Positions 49,908 to 58,159 of a stretch of DNA of 64,000 bases are shown piece by piece (position 1 is the first letter of the stretch; each line of letters begins with the position of its first letter). Both the position numbers and the translations under genes were made by a program. Source of the stretch: Hymenobacter jeongseonensis. Lineage in GTDB: Bacteria; Bacteroidota; Bacteroidia; Cytophagales; Hymenobacteraceae. The notes beneath the pieces are model-generated. The model did no database searches, was not told where the DNA came from, and was given only the letters and a program-made list of their open reading frames with translations. The stretch is taken from contig NZ_JADQDQ010000001.1 of assembly GCF_015694725.1 (NCBI RefSeq), forward strand, positions 186,001 through 250,000, in the 5' to 3' direction.

Positions 49908-51728
49908 ATGCAAGAAACCGGCTCCATCTCCATCCACACCGAGAACATCTTCCCTATTATCAAGAAGTTCTTGTATTCCGACCACGAGATTTTCCTGCGG
50001 GAATTGGTCTCGAACGCCGTCGACGCCACCCAAAAGCTGAAGAGCCTGGCCCAGTTGGGCGAGTTCAAGGGCGAACTGGGCGAGTTGAAAGTGCGCGTGA
50101 CCGTGGACAAAGAGGCTCGCAAAATCACGATTTCCGACCACGGCCTGGGCATGACGGCCGAGGAAATCAAGAAGTACATCAACCAGATTGCCTTCAGCGG
50201 CGCCACCGAGTTTGTGGAGCAGTACAAGGACAAGGATGCCGCCACCAAAGACCAGATTATCGGTCAGTTTGGTCTGGGCTTCTACTCGGCGTTCATGGTG
50301 GCCAAGGAGGTTGAAATCTTCTCGCAGAGCTACCGGGAAGGCACCGAAGCCGCCCACTGGATTTGCGACGGCAGCACCTCGTTCACCTTGGAAACAACCG
50401 AGAAGGCCGAGCGCGGCACCGACGTGGTGCTGAACATCGCCGAAGATTCGGACGAGTTTTTGGAGCCTGCCCGCCTGCGCACCATTCTCACCAAGTACTG
50501 CAAGTTCCTGCCCATTCCGATTGAGTTCGAGGGCGAGGTTATCAATCAGACGACCCCAATTTGGACCAAGCAGCCGGCCGAGCTGACCGACGAGGACTAC
50601 AAGAAATTCTACCAGGAGCTCTACCCCATGAGCATGGACGAGCCCCTGTTCTGGATTCACCTGAACGTGGACTACCCGTTCAACCTGACCGGTATTCTGT
50701 ACTTCCCGAAGGTGAAGGACGAGCTGCAATTCTCGCGCAACAAAATTCAACTCTACTCGCGTCAGGTCTTTATCACCGACGAGGTGAAGGACGTGGTGCC
50801 CGAATTCCTAATGCTGCTGCACGGCGTCATCGACTCGCCGGACATCCCGCTGAACGTGTCGCGCAGCTTCCTGCAGGCCGACGCGGCGGTGCGCAAAATC
50901 AACACCTATATCACCAAGAAAGTAGCCGATAAGCTGAGCAGCTTGTTCAAGCAGGACCGGCCCGGCTACGAGGAGAAATGGGGCGATATCGGCATGTTTG
51001 TGAAGTACGGCATGCTCTCGGATGAGAAATTCTACGAGAAAGCCAAGGACTTCGTGCTGCTGAAAAACGTGGATAACAAGCTGTTCACGCTTACCGAATA
51101 CACCGAGCACATCCAGGCCAACCAGCAGGACAAGGACGGCAATACCGTGGTGCTCTACACCAACGACGCCGAGCACCAGCACGGCTTCGTGGCCGCCGCC
51201 CAGGAGCGCGGCTACGACGTGCTGAACTTCGACCACATCCTCGACCCGCACTTTGTGGGCCAGCTAGAGCAGAAACTCGAGAAAACCAGCTTCAAGCGCG
51301 TCGATGCCGACACCCTGAGCAAACTCATCGAGAAGGACCACACCACCGAAAGCGTGTTGAGCGAAGACGAGCAAACTAAGCTTGCCGACGTTTACAAAAC
51401 GGCCATTGCCAACGAAGCTATGCACGTGAAAGTGGCCGCTCTTTCGCCCCAGGATGCGCCCGTGGTCATCACCCAAAACGAATTCATGCGCCGCATGAAG
51501 GACATGCAGCGCACCGGCGGCGGCGGGGGCATGCAGATGTTCGGCGCCTTCCCCGAGTCGTACGACGTGACCGTGAACGCCAACCACCCCCTCACCCAAA
51601 AGGTGCTGGCCGATGGCAACGGCGAGAAGCTGGCCAAGCAAGCCTTCGACCTCGCGCTGCTGGCTCAGGGGATGCTGAAAGGCGAGGCCCTGACGGCCTT
51701 CGTGAAGCGCAGTACGGAGCTGCTGTAA
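49908..51728 (+). CDS. htpG: Molecular chaperone HtpG (Hsp90)
   Basis: 606 residues from ATG 49908. The in-frame upstream extension is Arg/Ala-rich and not conserved. HtpG is an ATP-dependent dimeric chaperone. The GHKL ATPase N-domain has NAVDATQKLKSL, the nucleotide-binding ISDHGLGMTAEEI, FSGATEFVEQYKDK and GQFGLGFYSAFMV. The middle domain includes DEPLFWIHLNVDYPFNLTGI and NVSRSFLQADAAVRKINTYI. The C-terminal domain provides dimerisation. The length is close to typical. A terminator lies in the following intergenic region. Confidence 0.97.
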   Translation: MQETGSISIHTENIFPIIKKFLYSDHEIFLRELVSNAVDATQKLKSLAQLGEFKGELGELKVRVTVDKEARKITISDHGLGMTAEEIKKYINQIAFSGATEFVEQYKDKDAATKDQIIGQFGLGFYSAFMVAKEVEIFSQSYREGTEAAHWICDGSTSFTLETTEKAERGTDVVLNIAEDSDEFLEPARLRTILTKYCKFLPIPIEFEGEVINQTTPIWTKQPAELTDEDYKKFYQELYPMSMDEPLFWIHLNVDYPFNLTGILYFPKVKDELQFSRNKIQLYSRQVFITDEVKDVVPEFLMLLHGVIDSPDIPLNVSRSFLQADAAVRKINTYITKKVADKLSSLFKQDRPGYEEKWGDIGMFVKYGMLSDEKFYEKAKDFVLLKNVDNKLFTLTEYTEHIQANQQDKDGNTVVLYTNDAEHQHGFVAAAQERGYDVLNFDHILDPHFVGQLEQKLEKTSFKRVDADTLSKLIEKDHTTESVLSEDEQTKLADVYKTAIANEAMHVKVAALSPQDAPVVITQNEFMRRMKDMQRTGGGGGMQMFGAFPESYDVTVNANHPLTQKVLADGNGEKLAKQAFDLALLAQGMLKGEALTAFVKRSTELL

Positions 51729-51730
51729 TG

Positions 51731-51856
51731 TATCGTGGACTCTGCGAGTCCGCGCAGGTTATGAACGCCAAAAGCGGCGCGAAGCACATGCTTCGCGCCG
51801 CTTTTGTTATTGGAACATTCTGCCGCCCATGTACGGATTCGCAGAGTCCAGGCTAC
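51731..51856. repeat. Diverged family C inverted repeat enclosing a terminator
   Basis: The left arm (TATCGTGGACTCTGCGAGTC and CGCG at 51731-51754) is inverted with the arm ending at 51856 (GATTCGCAGAGTCCAGGCTA). The architecture equals the family C units, but the sequence has diverged. The htpG terminator lies between the arms. Confidence 0.65.
51770..51805 (+). terminator. Terminator of htpG
   Basis: A perfect 15-bp stem (51770-51784 with 51791-51805) with a 6-nt loop, AAAAGCGGCGC ... GCGCCGCTTTT. Confidence 0.93.
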
Positions 51857-52767
51857 TTCACATTCCGCGCCACCACAAACATCCGGTCGCCAAACCGGCC
51901 GGTCAGCTTGTTCAGATAATACGTGGGGTACTGGCCAGCCAGCTTGCTCACCTTTTCCACCACGCTGCCGCCTAGGCGAATGTTCTTGGGCGGTTTCACG
52001 GGGTTCAATAGTTCCACCACTTCGAAGCCCTGCTTCTTCAGCATTTTGGTGATGGTAGCGGGAGTGAATTCGAAGAGGTGATAGGGCGGAATGTCCATCT
52101 TGCGCTCCTTGCCCAGCACGCCGTAAGCGGCAAAGCCCAGGCGCACGGTGGGCAGGTTGAGCGTGGCCGGCAGGGCCAGCACCAGCAGCCCGCCCGGCTC
52201 CAGAATGCGGTGGAACTTGGCCAGTGTGGCCGCCGGGGAAAGCAGGTGCTCGAGCACGTCGCCCATGTAGGCAAGGTCGAACTGGTTTTCGTGGAAGTCC
52301 TCGGTGGTTTCGATGTTTCCCGTTACTACGGGCAGGTGCAGTTCGCGGCGGGCAAAGTCGGCGGCGTGCTCGGATATTTCCAGACCGTGGGCTTCCCAGC
52401 CCAGGTTTTCCAGGCTTTTGAGGGTGTAGCCGGGGCCGCAGCCCACGTCGAGGTACCGAAACTTTCGGCCCGGGTACTTGGCCAGAATGTAGTTGGTGAA
52501 CTTGTCGGGCCGGACCTGGTTTAGAGCACTCTGCTTCTGGCCTTCTTCGATGAAAACGATGTCCTGCTGGGTGCGGTCGTAGTTGGGCCGCTCCGTGAAA
52601 TAGTCTTTGCCGTACAGCCGTTCCAGCTGCGCGGGAGTAGGCTGGGGGTTGAGGAACATTAGGTCGCAGCTGCGGCACTGGGTGCCTTGCAGCCTTTGGC
52701 CTTCAAATTCGTAGTAAAAAGGCAGCTTCTTAAAGTCGGTGCTGCCGCACAAGTCACAGATACGCAT
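51853..52767 (-). CDS. Class I SAM-dependent methyltransferase with N-terminal zinc ribbon
   Basis: 304 residues from the ATG complement at 52767. The N-terminal Cys-rich zinc ribbon reads CDLCG ... CRSCDL (about residues 4-40). The methyltransferase domain follows, with motif I YLDVGCGPGYTLKSLENLG, the acidic motif II HGLEISEHAA, DLAYMGDVLEHLL and the post-motif segment PGGLLVLALPATL. Proteins with this ribbon-methyltransferase layout act on sugars or lipids, but the substrate is unknown. A family D repeat lies between it and divergent ypdA. Confidence 0.9.
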   Translation of the reverse strand: MRICDLCGSTDFKKLPFYYEFEGQRLQGTQCRSCDLMFLNPQPTPAQLERLYGKDYFTERPNYDRTQQDIVFIEEGQKQSALNQVRPDKFTNYILAKYPGRKFRYLDVGCGPGYTLKSLENLGWEAHGLEISEHAADFARRELHLPVVTGNIETTEDFHENQFDLAYMGDVLEHLLSPAATLAKFHRILEPGGLLVLALPATLNLPTVRLGFAAYGVLGKERKMDIPPYHLFEFTPATITKMLKKQGFEVVELLNPVKPPKNIRLGGSVVEKVSKLAGQYPTYYLNKLTGRFGDRMFVVARNVK

Positions 52768-52776
52768 GGCGCAAAG

Positions 52777-52877
52777 GTAGAGACGCATATTTGCGTCCCG
52801 GCGTCCGGAGCGGCTGGTTTCAAGAGGAAACGTACCCATTTACTGTTCAACGACAAGACGCAAGTATGCGTCTCTAC
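52777..52877. repeat. Paired inverted repeat, family D
   Basis: The arms 52777-52797 (GTAGAGACGCATATTTGCGTC) and 52857-52877 are 21-nt reverse complements with one mismatch. Each arm is itself a hairpin (GACGCA/TGCGTC). The pair occupies the interval between the methyltransferase and ypdA starts, so it must include or displace their promoters. Confidence 0.9.
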
Positions 52878-52882
52878 ATCAT

Positions 52883-53851
52883 ATGCTCGACGTTCTCATC
52901 ATCGGAGCCGGCCCCGTGGGCCTGGCCTGCGCCCTCGAAACCCAGCGGCGCGGCCTGAAAGTGGCCATCGTGGAAAAAGGGGCCTTGGTTAATTCTCTGG
53001 TGGGGTACCCCACCAATATGGAGTTTTTCTCCACGCCCGAACTGCTCGAAATAGGCGGCTATCCCTTTCCCACCAGCCACTACAAGCCCCTGCGCGAAGA
53101 TGCTCTTGACTACTACCAGCGCGTGGCCCGCGACGAAAAGCTGACCCTGCGCCTCTACGAAAGAGTGCTGAAGCTGGAAGGTGAGCAAGGCAACTTCACC
53201 GTCACGACTGACAAAGGCGAAATTCGAACCCGCAACGTCGTCGTGGCTACCGGATTCTACGACTTGCCCAACCCGCTTAACGTGCCCGGCGAGGACTTGC
53301 CCCACGTCAGTCATTATTACAAAGAGCCCTACCAGCACGTGGCGCAACACGTCGTGGTGGTCGGCGCCAAAAATTCTTCTGCTAAAGCCGCCTTGCAGCT
53401 CACCCGGGCCGGCGCCACGGTCACGCTCATTGTGCGCGGCCCCGCCATCAGCGACTCCGTGAAGTATTGGATTCGCCCTGACCTCGTCAACCGCATTGCC
53501 GAAGGCCGCATTACGGCGCACTTCAATACCTGCATCACCGCCATTCACCCCGAAGCGGTCGATGTTCTCACGCCCGATGGCCCGCTTACCATCCCCACCA
53601 ATTTTGTGTACGCCCTCACCGGCTACCACCCCGACGAGGCCCTGCTCGGCCGCCTCGGCGTCGAGCCCGACCCGGCCGACGAAGCCCGCGCCCCGCTCTT
53701 TGACCCCGCCACTCACGAAACCACCCGGCCCGGCCTGTTTGTGGCCGGTACCGTGTGCGGCGGCCGCGCCACCAGCCGGTGGTTCATCGAGAATGGGCGG
53801 CACCACGCGCAGCTCATCGCGGCGCATCTATCCGCGCAAGCCTTCGCTTGA
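52883..53851 (+). CDS. ypdA: YpdA-like bacillithiol disulfide reductase (FAD/NAD(P)H)
   Basis: 322 residues. The FAD-binding dinucleotide motif IGAGPVGLACALE begins at residue 7, and a second NAD(P)H motif is VVVVGAKNSSAKAALQLTRA. The conserved YpdA segments GYPTNMEFFSTPELLEIGGY and ATGFYDLPNPLNVPGEDLP are present, and the C-terminal GLFVAGTVCGGRATSRWFIE closes the FAD domain. In Firmicutes YpdA reduces bacillithiol disulfide, and bacillithiol occurs in some Bacteroidota, so the role is inferred. The start lies 5 nt after a family D repeat. Confidence 0.88.
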   Translation: MLDVLIIGAGPVGLACALETQRRGLKVAIVEKGALVNSLVGYPTNMEFFSTPELLEIGGYPFPTSHYKPLREDALDYYQRVARDEKLTLRLYERVLKLEGEQGNFTVTTDKGEIRTRNVVVATGFYDLPNPLNVPGEDLPHVSHYYKEPYQHVAQHVVVVGAKNSSAKAALQLTRAGATVTLIVRGPAISDSVKYWIRPDLVNRIAEGRITAHFNTCITAIHPEAVDVLTPDGPLTIPTNFVYALTGYHPDEALLGRLGVEPDPADEARAPLFDPATHETTRPGLFVAGTVCGGRATSRWFIENGRHHAQLIAAHLSAQAFA

Positions 53852-53860
53852 GGGTAAAAC

Positions 53861-53889
53861 AAAAGGCCTCCGTAGTCAGGAGGCCTTTT
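53861..53889. terminator. Bidirectional terminator
   Basis: AAAAGGCCTCC (53861-53871) pairs with 53879-53889, with a 7-nt loop, between ypdA and the convergent lipoprotein gene. Confidence 0.9.
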
Positions 53890-53921
53890 GGGTTGAGATT
53901 TCTGGGTAGGCGGCGGTTTTC

Positions 53922-54434
53922 TTAGATTGCCGCGTACGTGGTAGTGGCCGTCGAAACGATGGTGAAGCCAGATACCGTTTGGGTCGTGGTTGTTTTCACC
54001 TTCAGGGCAGTGGCGGTGAGCTGCAATACTTCGGCCACAACGGTGTGCTGTAGCGTTCCCGTGGGCTGCGAGGGGTCAACGGTGGTCAGCTCGGTTTCCG
54101 CCGCATTGAACGACCAAGTCCCGGTCTTGGACTGCGGTGCGGTGGTCGAGCATTTGGTAGCGCCTTCGTCCATCACCACGGATTTATCAACGTTGAACTT
54201 GCCAAAGTTGTCTTTCTGGCAGGCGGGCAACGAAGCATAGCCGTTAATAGTAGTGGTTTGGCCACCGAAGGTGGTCGTGCCCACAATGGCGGTAATGCGC
54301 CACTTGGGTGTCGTCAGCAGAGCGGTTTTCGCTGAAACAGCGGGTTTGTCGGGGGTGGGGTCACCGTCTTTGCCGCAAGCCGCGGCAACCAAAGCCAAGG
54401 ATAAGATGAGTAGATGAGTAAAGCGTTTATTCAT
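53922..54434 (-). CDS. Lipocalin-like lipoprotein (first of two paralogues)
   Basis: 170 residues from the ATG complement at 54434. The lipobox LVAAACGKDG follows a hydrophobic leader, so the mature protein is lipid-anchored. The mature sequence contains KWRITAIVGTT, LPACQKDNFGKFNVDKSV and GTWSFNAAETEL, a pattern of beta strands with two Cys in register, typical of Bacteroidota lipocalin-like (PF13648-type) domains. These bind small hydrophobic ligands in general, but the ligand is unknown. A related gene lies 190 nt upstream (54625-55068). Confidence 0.78.
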   Translation of the reverse strand: MNKRFTHLLILSLALVAAACGKDGDPTPDKPAVSAKTALLTTPKWRITAIVGTTTFGGQTTTINGYASLPACQKDNFGKFNVDKSVVMDEGATKCSTTAPQSKTGTWSFNAAETELTTVDPSQPTGTLQHTVVAEVLQLTATALKVKTTTTQTVSGFTIVSTATTTYAAI

Positions 54435-54570
54435 GAAAAGAGAAAAATGAGAACATAATAGAAGCACTAAAACTAAGGCTCCACATTGGCTAAACCGGTA
54501 TTTATCTGAAAATTAATTTATAAGCTCAACCGTATCTATCCAGAGCGGAAAACGGCAAAGCCCAGAAAAG

Positions 54571-54601
54571 AAAAAGGCTGCCCTGGTGGAGCAGCCTTTT
54601 T
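54571..54601 (-). terminator. Terminator (minus strand) between the lipocalin-like genes
   Basis: The 11-bp stem AAAAAGGCTGC (54571-54581) pairs with 54591-54601. It separates the paralogues into independent transcripts. Confidence 0.9.
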
Positions 54602-54624
54602 CTTTTCCGGTTTTTCAGAAGAGC

Positions 54625-55068
54625 TTAGCGCGCCGTGTACGTCAACTCGGCGGCAACGCCGGCGCCCCCATAATTGGGGTCGCTTAGCACCAACGAGGTG
54701 GCATTCAAGGTGGTGATGGTGCCTTCCTCAACGTCGCCAGCGGGGTCGGTGATTTTCAGTTTAGTTTCGTTAGTGGTGAACTCCCAGGTGCCGGTTGCGG
54801 TCTGCGGTTCGGTTTGGTCACATTTGAGAGCACCTTGGTCGTACGTGGCAGACTTGTTCGTGTTGAACTTGATAAAATCGTCTTTGTCACAATCGTCGAG
54901 GAAAGCATAAAAGCTTTGTCCACCCAGCTTGACGTCCGTCAAGCGCCAGCTTTTGGCCGTCAGCAAGTCGGTTTTGGTAAGGGATGGAGTGGCTTCGCTG
55001 TCTTTTTTGCAGCTTACTGTCAGGACTGCCATTGCGGCAAGCAGGACATAAGTAGAGAGGCTTTTCAT
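54625..55068 (-). CDS. Lipocalin-like lipoprotein (second paralogue)
   Basis: 147 residues. The lipobox AVLTVSCKKD places the lipid on Cys20. The mature sequence has SWRLTDVKLGGQSFYAF, DDCDKDDFIKFNTNKSATYD and GTWEFTTNETKLKITDPAGD, aligned with its neighbour: W-R-(I/L)-T, C-x-K-D-(N/D)-F and GTW-F recur in the same order. Tandem paralogy is therefore clear. The Cys pair suggests a conserved disulfide. The ligand is unknown. It is transcribed independently because a terminator lies after it. Confidence 0.8.
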   Translation of the reverse strand: MKSLSTYVLLAAMAVLTVSCKKDSEATPSLTKTDLLTAKSWRLTDVKLGGQSFYAFLDDCDKDDFIKFNTNKSATYDQGALKCDQTEPQTATGTWEFTTNETKLKITDPAGDVEEGTITTLNATSLVLSDPNYGGAGVAAELTYTAR

Positions 55069-55195
55069 TGCGGGAAAGTATAGAATCCCAAAGCACCATG
55101 CTTCGGCATAAGCAAATCTACCTATTCAGTCACGGAATAAGCTAGCCGTGAGGCTCTGTTTTTTAAGCAATTTCCCCAAAGACCCGCTTTAAAAG

Positions 55196-55234
55196 CAAAC
55201 AAGCGCCTTCCTGCTACAGGAAGGCGCTTGTTTG
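55196..55234 (-). terminator. Terminator after the GDSL lipoprotein gene
   Basis: A perfect 18-bp stem (55196-55213 with 55217-55234) with a 3-nt loop. Confidence 0.95.
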
Positions 55235-55253
55235 TAACCGGTGGGTATTAGAA

Positions 55254-56711
55254 TTACTGCGGGAATTTCACGCCGCGGTAAGCGGTAACGTCCACGCCGG
55301 GCACGGCGGCGCCGTACGTAGCGTTGATGGCCTTAATCATCTCGTTGGCGATAACGGCGTAGCCCCGGGGCGTGGGGTGCACGCCGTCGAGCGAGAAGAG
55401 GTTGCCCGATACAAAGGCGGCGGTATTGCTCACGCCGTTCACCACCAAGCCATTGCGGGCCAGGCCGTTGAAGAACGTGTTGGCATCAAAAATAGCAAGG
55501 CCTTTGCTACGGCCTACCTCCGTGATAATGGCATTCAACTCGGTGGTACGAGCCTGCACGGCTGCTATCTCACCAGCATCCAGCACAAAACGGCTGGGCA
55601 GGGCGTTAGCAGGAGCGGCGGCGGCTAAACCAGCCGCCTGCGCCGGTGCCAGACCGGTGATGGAGATGCCCAAACCCCGGGGGAAAGGATTAGCCGTGGT
55701 CGAGGGCGTATTGATAACGGAGCTGGCCGTCAGCAGCAGCAAGTCGGCAGCCGTGGCTTCGCGCACTACTGTGCTGGGGCCAGTGGGTGTGGTAACAGTG
55801 GTTTCGATGAACAGGCCAAAGCGAATGGTGGCGGCTTGCTCCGGCGTCAGGGACAGGGCGGCCGTGAGCTGGCCGGCGATGGCAGCCGGCACGGGGGCGC
55901 TGCGCACCTGGCCAATCACGCTGGCCGTGGGCACGGTGGTGAACAGCGGCACGTTGGCCACGTTCGGGATGGTGGCCACCAGGCCTTTGGCACCTCCGGT
56001 GGTCAGTACGTTTACGATTTCGGTGTATTTCGTCCGGAAATCAGCGGGGTCTGAGAGAGGCGCCGCCGTACCGCCGGAGCTGGCGTAGCCGAGCACGTCG
56101 TTGTTGCCCAGCCAGTTAGTGAAGAAGGTGGGCTTGATGGTGGCCACCCGCTCCTGCACGTACTGGGTGTACGAGCGAGCGTCGCTGGCGGGCAGCAGGC
56201 GCTCAAAGAAGGGGTTGAAGCCCAAGGGGTTGTTAAACCCGTAGCCGTTGGTGGCAATGTCGGCGACGCGGATGCCGGGGACGCCGAGGTTTTGGTTGTC
56301 GGTACCGGTGTAGCGCACCAGCAGCGGGGTGCTGGCGTCGGCTCCCAGGCCCACTACGCCGTTGGGCGCCACCTGGCCCAGCACGGGAGTTGCACCGTTA
56401 AAACCGGTAATGGTTAGATAACCGCTGCCGTTGGCGTTGGCCTCGGGAAACAGGGGCTGCGCGAAAGCGCCACCGCCTACTTTCTGAAACTGCTGGGCCA
56501 GAATGGCCGGATACGAATTCAGCTGTCCTTCGCGGTACACGCCGTTGTCGCTGTAGCCCGCCGTGAGCGAGTTGCCGACGGCGATGTAACGGCTGAAATC
56601 AGCCTGGCCGGCACTAGACTTCGGGTCGTCATTCAGGTCGGGCTGGCACCCGCCAAGCGCAAGGCCTAATAGCGCGATAAAAGGCGCGGAACGTTTGAAA
56701 ATAAGGTTCAT
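55254..56711 (-). CDS. SGNH/GDSL-type lipoprotein hydrolase
   Basis: 485 residues. The signal peptide ends in the lipobox LALGGCQPDL, so the protein is a lipid-anchored envelope or surface protein. SGNH blocks: IAVGNSLTAGYS (block I, with Ser), a Gly-containing block II, FFTNWLGNNDVLGY (block III, Asn), and FSLDGVHPTPRGYAVIANEM (block V, Asp and His). The enzyme is probably an esterase or lipase. The FadL gene lies upstream on the same strand with a 27-nt gap, so the products of hydrolysis could be imported by FadL. Confidence 0.88.
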   Translation of the reverse strand: MNLIFKRSAPFIALLGLALGGCQPDLNDDPKSSAGQADFSRYIAVGNSLTAGYSDNGVYREGQLNSYPAILAQQFQKVGGGAFAQPLFPEANANGSGYLTITGFNGATPVLGQVAPNGVVGLGADASTPLLVRYTGTDNQNLGVPGIRVADIATNGYGFNNPLGFNPFFERLLPASDARSYTQYVQERVATIKPTFFTNWLGNNDVLGYASSGGTAAPLSDPADFRTKYTEIVNVLTTGGAKGLVATIPNVANVPLFTTVPTASVIGQVRSAPVPAAIAGQLTAALSLTPEQAATIRFGLFIETTVTTPTGPSTVVREATAADLLLLTASSVINTPSTTANPFPRGLGISITGLAPAQAAGLAAAAPANALPSRFVLDAGEIAAVQARTTELNAIITEVGRSKGLAIFDANTFFNGLARNGLVVNGVSNTAAFVSGNLFSLDGVHPTPRGYAVIANEMIKAINATYGAAVPGVDVTAYRGVKFPQ

Positions 56712-56738
56712 ACGAACAAAATACTAGCGGAGTGAGAC

Positions 56739-58007
56739 TTAGAAATTGTAACGCAACCCGATGCCCGGAATGCTGATGTTGGTGCGGTAAGTGCCGGCCA
56801 CGCGGTCGGTCGTGCCGTTGTCGAGCAGCTGGGCTTCGGTCTGCGTCCGCTTCAGGATGGCCTGGAACATGAAGGACGCATCCACGCCGAAGTTCTCGGT
56901 GATGTTGTAGCCCACACCGGCAGTGCCGATAACCCGGTCATTATCCGGGGTTTCGGGCGTCACGTAGCCGTCTTTCACCGGCGAAGTATCGTAGGCGCCG
57001 CCCAAGCGCAGGGCCAGCTTGTCGGTCACTTTGTACTGGCCGCCCAAGCGGAAGGTCAGCCCGTCCTGGTACGAGCGTTTCGACTCGGAGAAAGTGCCGG
57101 TGCCCACCTGCGCAGGCGCCCCGTCTTTCGAGAAGTCGAAGCGCAACGAGCGGTACTCGCTCCACTGCGTGAAGTTCACGTCGAGGCCCACGGTGAGCTT
57201 CTCGTTGGGCGTGATGCCGAGGCCGATGTTGACAGTGGCCGGCAGGGGCAGGGTGGCGTCAAACTTGTCGCCCACGAATCGCGACTGCAGCGCGGGGGTA
57301 ATGCCCGATACGGTCACGTTGCCGCCTTCCACTTTGGCGTCAATCTTCGAGCGGTAGCTCAGGCCCACGCTGAGCTTGTCGGAGGGCTTGAAGTAAATGC
57401 CGGCGTTTACGCCAAAACCAGTTTTGGTTTTGCCGTCCAGCTCAATCTTGCCTTCGGCCGAAGGCAACGCAATGGAGCGCTGTAGGTTCACTGAGCCGGA
57501 CGACAGTATCATCAGGCCGGCGCCCACGCTCAGCTGGTCGGTGATGGCGTAGCTCACCGTGGGCTGAATGTACACGGCGCGCAGGGTGATTTCGTTGAGG
57601 GCAAAGCGGCCTTCCCATCCCTGCTCGTACTTCAGCGAGGAGCCGTAAGGGGTGTACACCGAGATGCCGGCGCGAAACTTGCTGTCTTTGGGGCCGAAGC
57701 TGGCGTATACGTTGAAGGGTGTTACGGTGCTGTTTTGCAACTGGCGCTGCTCGCCGCCGGAAATGGGTCGGAAGGCCACCCGGGCAAACGTAGCACTCAT
57801 GCCTACTTGCACGCCATTCTGACGCAGCATGGCCATGGCCCCGGGGTTCATGAACTGCGCGGCTTGTTCCATGGAGAGGCCGACGCCTACTCCGCCCATG
57901 CCGATGCTTTGCTGGCTGGGTAGGTAGACCTGAAAGCCGCCCGCGTTAGCGCTCGACGCGCCTACCAGGACTGCTCCGCCCGCAAGGAGTAGTGTTTTTA
58001 CCGTCAT
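56739..58007 (-). CDS. fadL: OmpP1/FadL family long-chain fatty acid transporter
   Basis: 422 residues. The signal peptide (LLLAGGAVLVGASSANAGGF) leads to the conserved FadL start SQQSIGMGGVGVGLSMEQAAQFMNPGAM-like sequence, with residues around QFMNPGAMAML lining the hatch. The rest is a beta barrel with the pattern GISVYTPYGSSLKYEQGWEG, VGLSYRSKIDAKVEGG and GLRYNF at the C-terminus. It takes up fatty acids or other hydrophobic compounds through the outer membrane. The GDSL lipoprotein gene follows 27 nt downstream, making a probable operon. Confidence 0.9.
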   Translation of the reverse strand: MTVKTLLLAGGAVLVGASSANAGGFQVYLPSQQSIGMGGVGVGLSMEQAAQFMNPGAMAMLRQNGVQVGMSATFARVAFRPISGGEQRQLQNSTVTPFNVYASFGPKDSKFRAGISVYTPYGSSLKYEQGWEGRFALNEITLRAVYIQPTVSYAITDQLSVGAGLMILSSGSVNLQRSIALPSAEGKIELDGKTKTGFGVNAGIYFKPSDKLSVGLSYRSKIDAKVEGGNVTVSGITPALQSRFVGDKFDATLPLPATVNIGLGITPNEKLTVGLDVNFTQWSEYRSLRFDFSKDGAPAQVGTGTFSESKRSYQDGLTFRLGGQYKVTDKLALRLGGAYDTSPVKDGYVTPETPDNDRVIGTAGVGYNITENFGVDASFMFQAILKRTQTEAQLLDNGTTDRVAGTYRTNISIPGIGLRYNF

Positions 58008-58159
58008 ATTAATACAGAAAATTTAGGGTGGTTGGGATGTAGGGTTAAAAGTAACGGAAAATTTCAAGTCAAGTGTTCGGCAAGCCGAATAATTTATCCC
58101 TTTACAATCGTTTGTTACCCACTTAGTCATCCGTGGCGCAAGCCCGTACCTTTACGCTC

